Shown one piece after another: positions 36,654 to 46,099 of a stretch of 64,000 nt of DNA. A program made the position numbers and the translations under genes. The number at the start of each line of letters is the position of its first letter. The stretch's first letter is position 1. This DNA comes from Myxococcales bacterium (GTDB taxonomy: Bacteria; Myxococcota_A; Polyangia; Haliangiales; Haliangiaceae). Under the pieces are notes generated by a model. That model was given only the letters and a program-made list of their open reading frames with translations, was not told the DNA's origin and did not search any database. Where the stretch lies: the NCBI GenBank assembly GCA_016717005.1, contig JADJUF010000007.1:502001-566000 (forward strand). The letters run 5' to 3'.

Positions 36654-37556
36654 ATGGCACAACCAGCCCTGGCCGAGGTTCGCGTGTCCTGTCCGGCGTG
36701 CGGTGGTGCGATCCATCCGATCGCCGGGCGCTGCAAGCACTGCAAGGCCGACCTCGTCGCTGCTCGCGGTGGGGCGACCGCGGCGATCGGCTCGGTGATC
36801 CAGCTCGGCGCGCTGGCGCCAGCACCATCGGGCCCGGCCCCGGGGTTGCCCTCGGGCCCGCCGACGGCGGCGCCGAGCCCGGCGAGCGGGCTGCCGGCGG
36901 TGGCCACCGCCGCGCCGCCGCCGGTGATGATCGCGCAGCCGCTGGTCGCGCCGCGCCGGGCCTCCTGGCGGCGCCGCTGGCCGCTGCTGGTGGCGGCCCT
37001 GGCCGCGGTCGCGATCGTCGTCAGCGTCGCGGTGCTGGTCTTCGGCGGCGAGGATCCCAAGGCCCGCCGCCGGCGCGCGCTGGGCCCGGCGCCCGACCGC
37101 ATGCAGACCGATCAGCTCCCCACCGATCCGTGGAAGGGCTCGGGCCGCGCGCCCGATCCCGATCAGCTCCAGCCGGTCCCGCAGGCGCCGCCGCCCGACA
37201 TCGATCCTGGCGGCGGCGCACCGCAACCGCCGCGCGTGCCGACGCCGCCCGCGGCTGGCGGCGGCTCGATCACGTCGGCCGACGAGTTCGTGACCCGCGC
37301 GGTCGACGTCGGCTGTCAGCGCCTGGCGACGTGCTGGGGCGGCCCCAGCGCCTCGGGCATCTGCGAGGAGCTCAAGCAGCTGACCGCCAGCGGCCTGGCG
37401 ATGTCGACCGGCTGCCCGCAGTTCGATCCAGCCTCGGCCAGCCAGTGCGTCAACCAGCTCGCCAGCCTGCCGTGCCCGGACAGCAACGTGCAGCTGCCCG
37501 AGCTGCTCGGCATGGTCGCAGGCCTCGACGCATGCATGCGCACGTGCCAGGAGTAG
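36654..37556 (+). CDS. Zinc-ribbon membrane protein with Cys-rich C-terminus
   Basis: The protein has 300 residues. A zinc ribbon at the N-terminus (Cys13, Cys16, Cys27, Cys30) precedes a Pro/Ala-rich segment and one membrane helix at about 109-130. An extracytoplasmic part follows: a Pro-rich linker and a Cys-rich domain of about 80 residues with eight cysteines, probably disulfide-bonded (VGCQRLATCWGG, GICEEL, TGCPQFD, QCVNQL, LPCPD, ACMRTCQE). Such domains are common in myxobacterial surface proteins, and the function is unknown. It overlaps the next lipoprotein gene by 25 nt. Confidence 0.75.
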   Translation: MAQPALAEVRVSCPACGGAIHPIAGRCKHCKADLVAARGGATAAIGSVIQLGALAPAPSGPAPGLPSGPPTAAPSPASGLPAVATAAPPPVMIAQPLVAPRRASWRRRWPLLVAALAAVAIVVSVAVLVFGGEDPKARRRRALGPAPDRMQTDQLPTDPWKGSGRAPDPDQLQPVPQAPPPDIDPGGGAPQPPRVPTPPAAGGGSITSADEFVTRAVDVGCQRLATCWGGPSASGICEELKQLTASGLAMSTGCPQFDPASASQCVNQLASLPCPDSNVQLPELLGMVAGLDACMRTCQE

Positions 37557-38560
37557 CGCGCCGCGCGACCTTCGCGCTGGCGCTCGCCAGCGCGGTCGCC
37601 GGGTGCGGCAGCAAGCGCCGGGCCGCCGCAACGCCGCCGCCGGCCGACGCCGCCGTCGCGGGACCGGTCGTCCACGATCTCGGCGCGACGCCGCTGCGCC
37701 CCGACGAGCCGCACCCGCCGATGCCGCAGGAGCTGCGGACCACCGTGCTCGAGACCGGCGATCCGCCGCGCACGGTCCGGCGCTACCTGACCACGCCCGC
37801 GCCCGAGCGCACGCTGACCGTGCGCGCCGCGATCACGGTCCACGGCTATCGCGACGGCGCCTGGTACGGCCCGACCGAGCTGCCGGCGATCACCGACGGC
37901 TTCGGGATCAGCGTCGAGGCCGGCGCCAGCCCGACGCTCGTGCTGCGCGGCCTCGAGGGCACGGTCGCCGACGCCGCGCCCGCCATCCGGGCCAGCACCG
38001 ACGACGTGACCGCGCGCTGGCGCGTGCTGCTCGAGCGCCGCCGGGTGGCGATCGCCGCCGACGCCCGCGGCCGGCTGGGACCGATCACGTTCGTCGACGA
38101 TCCCGATCGCAAGCGCGCCGACGACGAGCTCGCCACCGACGAGCTGGTCCAGCGCTGGCTGGCGCTGGCGGTGCCGTGGCCCGACGAGCCGATCGGCCCG
38201 GGCGCGCGCTGGCGGGTCGTCACGCTCCTGCGGGTCGGCGGCGCGTACTTCAAGCAGACCGCGACCTACAAGCTGGCCGCGGTCGAGGGCGATCGCCACA
38301 CCGTCGAGGTCGACCTCACCCGCCTGGCCGAGCGCCAGCTGCTCGACGTGCCGGGGCTGCCGGCGGGCGCGACGGCGGAGCTGATCGGCATCGTCCGCTC
38401 GGTCAAGGGCACGGTCGTCGTGACGTCGGTCGCGCCGCTACCGCTGTCGGGCGAGCTCACGTCGACCCAGAGCACCCACGCCCAGTTCCACCTGGGCCCG
38501 GGCGCGCCGATCGACGAGGTCACCGACGATCGCGCGACGCTGACGCTCACGAGCAAGTGA
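37532..38560 (+). CDS. Lipoprotein of unknown function
   Basis: The protein has 342 residues from the ATG at 37532, which lies inside the end of the zinc-ribbon gene. The signal peptide ends in lipobox VAGC (Cys at about residue 24). The body is mostly beta structure, with repeated segments such as WYGPTELPAITDGFGISVEA and ARWRVVTLLRVGGAYFKQTATYKL. It has no catalytic motif. A GTG at 37544 is an alternative start. It is presumably exported with its upstream partner. Confidence 0.72.
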   Translation: MHAHVPGVARRATFALALASAVAGCGSKRRAAATPPPADAAVAGPVVHDLGATPLRPDEPHPPMPQELRTTVLETGDPPRTVRRYLTTPAPERTLTVRAAITVHGYRDGAWYGPTELPAITDGFGISVEAGASPTLVLRGLEGTVADAAPAIRASTDDVTARWRVLLERRRVAIAADARGRLGPITFVDDPDRKRADDELATDELVQRWLALAVPWPDEPIGPGARWRVVTLLRVGGAYFKQTATYKLAAVEGDRHTVEVDLTRLAERQLLDVPGLPAGATAELIGIVRSVKGTVVVTSVAPLPLSGELTSTQSTHAQFHLGPGAPIDEVTDDRATLTLTSK

Positions 38561-38701
38561 CCTCGGATCGACGGGATCCCGGCGATGATCGGGATCGATC
38601 ACGAGTTCGACGACGCCCGCGCGCGCGGCTTCGGCGGCCACCGCCGCCCGACGGCCACCGCCACGTCGCCCGGCCCCACGCGCGCGCGGCCGCGGTGACC
38701 G

Positions 38702-39916
38702 CTACCACACCAGGTCGATCACCTCGAGCGAGGGCGGCGACGCGTACCGGAACGGCACCAGCGAGTAGCCGATGCCGGCGGTGACGATCACCGTGGTCGC
38801 TCCGAGCTGGGAGCGCCCGTCGACGTAGGGCGTCTCGATCCGCGCCGGCGACACGTGCACCAGGCCCAACACCGGGTTGAGCTGTCCGCCGTGGGTGTGG
38901 CCAGCCAGGACCAGATCGACCCGGCCGCGGACCCGGGCCGCGATCGCGGCGTCGAACTGGTGGGTGACCACGATCGCGAAGTCAGCGCCGGCCAGCGCCG
39001 CCAGGCCGGCGTCGATCGTGGCGCCGTCGGTGCGGGTCAGGTAGTTGTGCTCGAGGAACAGGACCCCGATGCGGCGGCCCTGGTGCGTGAACCACCGGAC
39101 CTGGTCGCGGACCATCGACACGCCGTGCTCGGCCAGCGCCGCCTCGACCTCGCGCACGCTGCGCGCGCGATCGACGTAGGCGAAGTGCTCGTGGTCGCCG
39201 ACGACCGAGAACGTGCCCAGGCGGCTGCGCAGCGCGCCGGCGCTGGCCGCGGCCGCGGCGATGTAGTCGGGCCCGGTGTTGATCCAGTCGCCACCGGCCA
39301 GCACGAGGTCGGCGCCGGCGGCGTTGGCCAGCCCGACGACCTGGGCCGCGCGCGCGCGGTCGGTCTGGCGATCTTGTTGCAGGTCCGCCAGGAAGACGAT
39401 CCGGAACCCGGCCCCGGCGCTGGCGGCGCCCGGCCCCAGCCGGTAGTGCCGCACCCGCAGCGCGTCGCGCTCGAGCACGATCCGCGCCGGCGTGTAGATC
39501 GCGAACGCCGCGATCACCGCGATCACCGCCCAGGCCCGGGCCCGCCCGGCCCGCGCCGGTCCGCGCCGGCGCCGCCAGAGGTAGTGCCCGAGCTCGATCG
39601 CGCCCAGCCACGGCAGCGCCTGGCCCAGGATCAGCACCGCCACGAAGAACGGGTACACCAGCAGCCAGGTGGCCAGCGGCCCGTCGAACCGCGGCATGGT
39701 CGCGGCGCCGGTCGCGAGCGTGACCGCGACCGCGACCACCATCACCAGCGGGTAGCCGAACAGGAGCCACGCGGTCAGCGCGCGCGCGACCCGCACCGCG
39801 CGCGGCCCGCGCCCGAGCGTGGCCAGCGCCTCGCCGAGGCGGCGCCGCAGGTACAGGCCGGCGACGACGATCAGCGCCAGCGCGACGGCGAGCATGACGA
39901 ACCACACCCCCGCCAC
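38702..39916 (-). CDS. Membrane-anchored metallophosphoesterase
   Basis: The protein has 404 residues. Four membrane helices fill the first 150 residues. A calcineurin-like domain follows with FLADLQQD, AGGDWIN, GDHEH, VTHQ and AGHTHGGQ. The first motif has Gln-Gln where HD-x-H is usual, so one metal ligand differs from the standard set. It resembles YkuE-like enzymes with an N-terminal membrane region. The GTG at 39916 gives a full first helix; an ATG at 39895 is possible. It is divergent from the COG0523 GTPase gene. Confidence 0.82.
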   Translation of the reverse strand: MAGVWFVMLAVALALIVVAGLYLRRRLGEALATLGRGPRAVRVARALTAWLLFGYPLVMVVAVAVTLATGAATMPRFDGPLATWLLVYPFFVAVLILGQALPWLGAIELGHYLWRRRRGPARAGRARAWAVIAVIAAFAIYTPARIVLERDALRVRHYRLGPGAASAGAGFRIVFLADLQQDRQTDRARAAQVVGLANAAGADLVLAGGDWINTGPDYIAAAAASAGALRSRLGTFSVVGDHEHFAYVDRARSVREVEAALAEHGVSMVRDQVRWFTHQGRRIGVLFLEHNYLTRTDGATIDAGLAALAGADFAIVVTHQFDAAIAARVRGRVDLVLAGHTHGGQLNPVLGLVHVSPARIETPYVDGRSQLGATTVIVTAGIGYSLVPFRYASPPSLEVIDLVW

Positions 39917-39977
39917 GTAGCACGCCGCCGCCGCCGTGCCCCTTGCGGCGCCGATCGCGCCGCGCTACCCAGGCGGC

Positions 39978-41003
39978 ATGAGCGCCCCGCCCCGCCTGCC
40001 GGTCACGGTGCTGACCGGGTTCCTCGGCGCCGGCAAGACCACGCTGCTCAACCGCCTGCTCGGCGAGCCGGCCCTGGCCGGCGCCGCGGTGCTGATCAAC
40101 GAGGTCGGCGCGGTCGCGATCGATCACCACCTGGTGCGCGCGGTGCGCGGCGACGCGCGGGTGCTGGGCAGCGGCTGCGTGTGCTGCACGGTCGCCGGCG
40201 ACCTGGTGCGGGCCCTGGCCGAGCTGCGGGCGCAGCTCGACCGCGGCGAGCTGCCGGCGATCGATCGGGTCGTGCTCGAGACGTCCGGCGTCGCCGATCC
40301 CACCGGCGTGATCGCGACCTTGGTCCAGCACCCGCTGCTCGCGCGCGCGTACCACCCGGCCGCGGTGGTGACGGTGGTCGACGGCGTCGACGGCGTCGGC
40401 ACGCTGGCGCGACACCGCGAGGCGGTGAGCCAGGTGGCGCTGGCCGATCGCGTGATCATCAGCAAGGTCGATCTGGCCGACGACGCGACCGTGGCCGCGG
40501 TCGAGGCCGCGGTGCGCACGCGCAACGGCGCGGCGCCGCTGGTGCGCGCGGTCGACGGCGCGATCGACCCGGCGGTGGTGGCCGAGCTCGCGGCGGTGCA
40601 CGCCGACGACGGCGCCGGGCTCGCGCGCTGGCTCCGGGCCGCGACCGCGCGGCCGCTGCTCGGCGGCGAGGCCCGCACGCACGCCGACGTCATCACGTCG
40701 GTCGCGTGCTTCGAGGCGCCGGTGCGCCTCGGGCCGCTGGCGCTGTGGCTGTCGCTGATGACCCAGATCCACGGCGGCGCGCTCTTGCGCGTGAAGGGGC
40801 TGGTCGCGGCGGTCGGCGAGCCCGGGCCGATGGTGATCCACACCGTCGGCCACGTCGTCCATCCGGCCCGACCGCTCGCGGCCTGGCCCGACGACGATCA
40901 CCGCACCCGCCTGGTCTTCATCGCGCGCGGCATGTCCGCGCCGATGCTGCGCTCGCTCCTGGTCAACCTGGGCGAGACGCTGGGGCAGCCGCTGCTGCCG
41001 TAG
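39978..41003 (+). CDS. CobW/COG0523 G3E-family GTPase (metallochaperone)
   Basis: The protein has 341 residues. It has Walker A in TGFLGAGKTTLLN, the metal-binding CxCC in GCVCCT, a switch segment ETSGVADP, the guanine-specificity motif SKVDL and a C-terminal CobW domain (DVITSVACFEAPVRL). These proteins insert or deliver metals, often zinc or cobalt. The absence of a long His-rich loop and of cobalamin genes leaves the metal open. The ATG at 39978 follows AGGCGGC; an upstream frame start would add 14 residues that are not typical of the family. Confidence 0.88.
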   Translation: MSAPPRLPVTVLTGFLGAGKTTLLNRLLGEPALAGAAVLINEVGAVAIDHHLVRAVRGDARVLGSGCVCCTVAGDLVRALAELRAQLDRGELPAIDRVVLETSGVADPTGVIATLVQHPLLARAYHPAAVVTVVDGVDGVGTLARHREAVSQVALADRVIISKVDLADDATVAAVEAAVRTRNGAAPLVRAVDGAIDPAVVAELAAVHADDGAGLARWLRAATARPLLGGEARTHADVITSVACFEAPVRLGPLALWLSLMTQIHGGALLRVKGLVAAVGEPGPMVIHTVGHVVHPARPLAAWPDDDHRTRLVFIARGMSAPMLRSLLVNLGETLGQPLLP

Positions 41004-41011
41004 CGGGCCGC

Positions 41012-41182
41012 TCAGCGGGTGATCGAGGTCGGCGCCGGCGCAAAGCCGGCACCGCGCGCGCTCGCCGCCAGCGCGCCGAGGCCCAGCGTCACCAGCAGCG
41101 TCACGCCCACCGCGAGCACCACATCGCGGGTGCCACGGCTGCGCTGACGACGGACGATCTGATCGAGGCGTTGCGTGTTCAT
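41012..41182 (-). CDS. Small single-pass membrane protein
   Basis: The predicted protein has 56 residues: a charged N-terminus (RLDQIVRRQRSRGTRD), one membrane helix (VVLAVGVTLLVTLGLGALAAS) and a short tail. It has no recognisable family. Codon use and third-position G+C match neighbouring genes. It is convergent with the CobW gene, 8 bp apart. Confidence 0.5.
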   Translation of the reverse strand: MNTQRLDQIVRRQRSRGTRDVVLAVGVTLLVTLGLGALAASARGAGFAPAPTSITR

Positions 41183-41683
41183 GCCGAGCGCTCTATGCGA
41201 ACGGCGGACCAACGGCACTTCGGCGTCCGAACCTGGTTCGATCGTCGCGGCTCCGTGCGGTTGCCGACGACAACGTCGCCGACTCGCGCTCAATCGTCCA
41301 CGCCCGATGACGATCTTGCGTGCGGTGCGACCAGTCGCTGCGACACCTGCGCGGTCGCACCGCGCACGCACACCGACAGTGATGTCGTGGCACCCCGGTC
41401 AGACCGCGCAAGCCCGTGATCCGCAAGGCCCGCGCTGGTCGCTCGGGTGGCCGGCGGGTGGGCGCGCCAGGACAGCTCGGCACACCGCGTCGCCCCACGC
41501 CGTCGGTGCGTCGCCCACACCGCCGCCGCGCGACGACCACAACGCACCCGCGACCGCATACGCGCGCCGCGCACGCGCGCCGACCGCGCCGCACGCGCGC
41601 CGACCGCGCCGCACACGCGCCGCACGCGCGCCGACCGCGCCGACCGCGCCGACCGCGCGACGATCGCGCCGCGCGCGCCGACG
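41183..41683. other. Intergenic region with low-complexity GC repeats
   Basis: No credible gene is present. The part from about 41560 to 41683 is a simple repeat built from GCGCGCCGACCGCGCCGCAC and shorter CGACCGCGC units. The first 120 bp have lower G+C than their surroundings but show no clear promoter. Confidence 0.6.
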
Positions 41684-44104
41684 TCAGCTGTCCTTGAGGA
41701 CGACCACGGTCACGCCGTCGCCGCCCTCGCTGCCCTCGCCGGGTCGCGACGACTTGGCCGCCGGGTGCCGCGTCAGGTGCTGGCGCACCGCATTGCGCAG
41801 CACGCCGGTGCCGTGGCCGTGCAGGACGAAGATCGCGTCGTGGCCGAGCAGCAAGGCCTCGTCGAGGAACCGATCGAGGCTGGCGATCGACTCGTCGACG
41901 CGCTGGCCGCGCAGATCGAGCGTGGTCGTGGGCGTGCGCGCGCCGGCCTTCGCGGGATCGTTGCCGTCGACGGTCGCCAGCGCCGGCGCCGGCGCCGGCT
42001 CGGCCCGGGCGGTCGCCTGCTGCGCGGCGCGGGCCTGGCGGTGGCTGTCGATCAGCACGTCGGCGACGTCGACCAGCGCGTGCATCGCGCCGAGCCGCAC
42101 GCCGACCTTGCCGCGCTCGGGCGCGGCCGCGACGAAGCCGCGCCCGCGCAGGCTCGGCACGATCACCGGCGCGCCGATCACCAGCTCGCGCGCGGCGGCC
42201 GGGCGCCCCGGCGGCAGGTCGGCCTCGGGCTCGTGGCGCGCGACCTCGCTGCCGACCTTGACCAGCTGGCGCCGGGCCTGCTGCACGTCGGCCAGCTTGG
42301 CGGCCTGCTCCTTCTTGCGCAGCTCGATGCGCACGCGCTCGGCCTCGGCTCGGGCCTGGCGCAGCGCGCCCAGCGCCTCGCCGTGGGCGCGGCTGTGCTC
42401 GCGATCGCCCTTCACGCGCGCGCGATCGCGATCGATCTTCTGGGCCATGCGATCGGCCTCGACCGCCTCGAGCTCGGCCAGCAGCGCCGCGCGCTCCTCC
42501 TCGAGGCGGCGCCGCTGATCGGCCACCGACGCCAGCAGCCGCTCGACGCTCATGCCGACGTCGCCGACCAGCGCGGTCGCGCGATCGACCACCTCGGCCG
42601 GCAGCCCGACCCGGCGCGCCACCATCAGCGCGCCCGAGCTGCCGGGCACGCCCAGGTGCAGCTTGAACGTCGGCTCGAGCTTCTCGAGGTCGAAGCCGAC
42701 CGAGGCGTTGACGTAGCGCGGATCGGTCGCGGCCACGGCCTTGAGCCGCTCGTAGTGCGTCGTCACCAGCGCGGTCACGCCGCGCGCGGCCAGCGCCTCG
42801 ATCACCGCCTGGGCCAGCGCCGCGCCCTGATCGGGATCAGTGCCGACCGCGAGCTCGTCGATCAGGACCAGCATGCCGGGGCCGCCGTCGGCGAGCAGCT
42901 GCCGCAGCCGCGCGACGTGGCCGGTGAACGTCGACAGGTTGGCCTCGAGGTTCTGGGCGTCGCCGATGTCCGAGCGCACGTCGGTGAACCAGCCGATCAC
43001 GCTGCCGCTCTCGGCCGGCAGGTGCAGGCCGCACCGGGCCATCAGCGCGCACAGGCCGGTGGTCTTGAGCGCGACGGTCTTGCCGCCGGCGTTGGGGCCC
43101 GAGATCAGCAGGCAGCCGCCGGCCACGACCTGCACGTCGTTCGCGACGCAGCGGCGCCCGGCCAGGAGCATCAGCGGGTGGCGCGCGTGCAGGAGCGCGA
43201 CCCGCGGGGCCGGATCGAGCACCGGCGCGCTGGCGATCAGCTCCTCGCCCAGCACGCCGGCCGCGACGATCACGTCGAGCTCGCCGACCGCGCCCATGGC
43301 CGCGTCGAAGCCGTCGGCCTCCTCGGCCACCCAGCCTGACAGGCGCGCGAAGATCCGGCGCTCCTCGTCGGCGACCTCGCACTCGGCCAGCTTCTTCTTG
43401 TTGTTGAGATCGACGATCTCCTCGGGCTCGATGAAGATCGTCTGCCCGCTCTGCGAGGTGCCGTGGACGATGCCCTTGACGAAGCCCTTGCCGTCGGTGC
43501 GCACCGGCAGCACGTAGCGATCCTCGCGCTGGGTGTAGTAGTCGTCCTGGAGCAGCGGCGCGTAGCGCGGATCGTGGACCAGCTCCTCCATCCGACGATC
43601 GAGCTGGTGGGTCAGCCCGACGACCGACCTGCGCAGCGGCCCCAGCGCCGGGCTGGCGTGATCGACCAGGCGGCCGTCGGGATCGAAGGCCTCGAGGATC
43701 GGGTGGAAGACGTGGCCGAGGTCGGGGATCACCGCGGCGATCGCGGCCAGCGCCGGCGCGACCTCGGCGTGGACGCGCAGGTGCCGCCGGACCCGGGCCA
43801 GGGCCTGGCCGGTGTGGCCGACCGCGACCAGCTCGACGGCGTCGAGCGCCGCGGCCTTGCGCACCCGCGCGATCGCCGGGCCGATCTCGGCGACGCCACC
43901 CAGCGGCACCGCGGCGTCGATCGACGCCAGGTGCCGGGCCTCGCTGACCGCGGCGATCCGCGCGCGCGCGGCCTCGAGGTCGGCCACCGCGGGCGTCGCG
44001 CGCACGGCCTCGGCCCCGCGCCCGGTCGCGCACCGGGCGGCCCAGTGGTCGACGAGCGCGGGCCAGCCGAGGTCGGCGGCGGTCTGAGGATCCAGGCCCA
44101 GCAC
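41684..44104 (-). CDS. mutS2: Endonuclease MutS2
   Basis: The protein has 806 residues. The MutS2 core has the lever region and the ATPase with GPNAGGKT (Walker A), FTDVRSDIGDAQ, LVLIDELAVGTDPDQGAAL (Walker B) and a coiled coil at about 510-620. The C-terminal Smr nuclease domain has LDLRGQRVDES and the HGHGTGVLR motif. There is no MutS mismatch-recognition domain. MutS2 restrains recombination and, in some bacteria, rescues collided ribosomes. The GTG at 44104 is the only good start; a TAGAAG sequence lies 9 nt upstream. Confidence 0.95.
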   Translation of the reverse strand: MLGLDPQTAADLGWPALVDHWAARCATGRGAEAVRATPAVADLEAARARIAAVSEARHLASIDAAVPLGGVAEIGPAIARVRKAAALDAVELVAVGHTGQALARVRRHLRVHAEVAPALAAIAAVIPDLGHVFHPILEAFDPDGRLVDHASPALGPLRRSVVGLTHQLDRRMEELVHDPRYAPLLQDDYYTQREDRYVLPVRTDGKGFVKGIVHGTSQSGQTIFIEPEEIVDLNNKKKLAECEVADEERRIFARLSGWVAEEADGFDAAMGAVGELDVIVAAGVLGEELIASAPVLDPAPRVALLHARHPLMLLAGRRCVANDVQVVAGGCLLISGPNAGGKTVALKTTGLCALMARCGLHLPAESGSVIGWFTDVRSDIGDAQNLEANLSTFTGHVARLRQLLADGGPGMLVLIDELAVGTDPDQGAALAQAVIEALAARGVTALVTTHYERLKAVAATDPRYVNASVGFDLEKLEPTFKLHLGVPGSSGALMVARRVGLPAEVVDRATALVGDVGMSVERLLASVADQRRRLEEERAALLAELEAVEADRMAQKIDRDRARVKGDREHSRAHGEALGALRQARAEAERVRIELRKKEQAAKLADVQQARRQLVKVGSEVARHEPEADLPPGRPAAARELVIGAPVIVPSLRGRGFVAAAPERGKVGVRLGAMHALVDVADVLIDSHRQARAAQQATARAEPAPAPALATVDGNDPAKAGARTPTTTLDLRGQRVDESIASLDRFLDEALLLGHDAIFVLHGHGTGVLRNAVRQHLTRHPAAKSSRPGEGSEGGDGVTVVVLKDS

Positions 44105-44307
44105 GGGGCCAGGCTTCTAGCACGATCGGCGCGGCGGCGACCGCCAAACCGCAGCGCCAGCGGCGCGCAGCGCGCGGGCCGGGCGCGCGCAGCCGGAGCC
44201 GTGTGCCCCCTTTCGCTCGACCCGTGTCGCGCCGTGGTCCCGGCGTGCCCGCGGACCTCCGGGTCCCCCTGCACCTGCCCCGGGCGCGGCGACGAAGCCG
44301 CGGCGGC

Positions 44308-45240
<933 letters not shown>

Positions 45241-45320
45241 GAGGGACCGTGGTGGGGTTATATCGCGGTCCCTGGGTGGGTACGCAAGTTTTGGTCCACC
45301 GACGCCCCGCGGCGCCGGTG

Positions 45321-46049
45321 CTACGGCCGCGGCGGCGGCGCCTGGAGACGCTCCCACGGTGCCATCACGCCCAGGTACTCGCCCCACTCGAACCCGGACC
45401 CGTGGATCGACCGCACCTGGTCGGCGCTGAGGATCGAGCCGACGCGCCCCTCGGCCCCCTCGAGGATCGAGCCCAGGCCGCCGGCGTACTGGAGCAACCC
45501 CTTGACGTTCCGGTCGTACGGGGTCAACGAGCCGTCGGCGACCGCGGCGTCGGTGAACGCGACCACCTCGTCGTACACAGATGAGAACGCGGCGTCGAGC
45601 TCGGCCCGCTGGGCGTCGGTGACGCCGGCCGCGGCCTCGACGTTCTTGCGCAGCTGGTCGAGATCCGCGCGACGTCCGCCCAGCGCCAGCTCGATCAGCG
45701 GCAGCACCCGGGCCTTGTACGCCTCCTCGCTCTCACCGGGGTCGCGGCCCAGGAGCGCCGCCATCTGCTCTTGCCGACGCAGGCGGCGATCGAGCCGCCC
45801 CTCGGCCGGCGCGGGCTCGAGCTTGGGCGCGGGGCCGGATCCGGCCAGGCGACGCCCGAGCAGCCCGGCCAGCGGCGACGACGACGGACCGGTCGCCTCG
45901 GCCGGCGCGGCGGCCCCGCCCTGCCAGGGGTCGGCGGCCGCGCTCGGGCGCTGGGCCAGCTGGCGCCGCAGCGCGCGGTTGTCACGATAGAAGATCACCG
46001 CGGCCGCCACCGCGGCCACCAGCAGGGTCGGGACGATCCACCGCTTCAT
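45321..46049 (-). CDS. Membrane-anchored helical protein of unknown function
   Basis: The protein has 242 residues. It has an N-terminal membrane anchor (about 5-20, IVPTLLVAAVAAAVIF), a Pro/Ala linker and a helical domain of about 150 residues (LRRQEQMAALLGRD ... FEWGEYLGVMAPWERL). No known family is recognised. The start has a TACGTT box 7 nt upstream. It lies 80 bp upstream of the FHA-GGDEF gene in the same direction. Confidence 0.7.
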   Translation of the reverse strand: MKRWIVPTLLVAAVAAAVIFYRDNRALRRQLAQRPSAAADPWQGGAAAPAEATGPSSSPLAGLLGRRLAGSGPAPKLEPAPAEGRLDRRLRRQEQMAALLGRDPGESEEAYKARVLPLIELALGGRRADLDQLRKNVEAAAGVTDAQRAELDAAFSSVYDEVVAFTDAAVADGSLTPYDRNVKGLLQYAGGLGSILEGAEGRVGSILSADQVRSIHGSGFEWGEYLGVMAPWERLQAPPPRP

Positions 46050-46056
46050 CTGCAGA

Positions 46057-46062
46057 AACGTA
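46057..46062 (-). promoter_or_regulatory. -10-like box, gene at 45321-46049
   Basis: TACGTT on the minus strand ends 7 nt before the ATG at 46049. No Shine-Dalgarno sequence is present. Confidence 0.5.
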
Positions 46063-46099
46063 GCAGCTCATGGCGATCGGGAAACCCCGCGCCCGCGCG

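Noticed and set aside
38561..38701. Small gene after the lipoprotein at 37532-38560
   Set aside because: The ATG at 38585 has no in-frame stop within the gap and the frame runs antisense into the metallophosphoesterase gene.
41235..41243. tRNA-like T-loop GGTTCGATC
   Set aside because: No acceptor, D or anticodon stems can be formed around it.
41193..41625. Arg-rich minus-strand frames upstream of mutS2
   Set aside because: They arise from the simple GC repeat and have no start signal or homology pattern.
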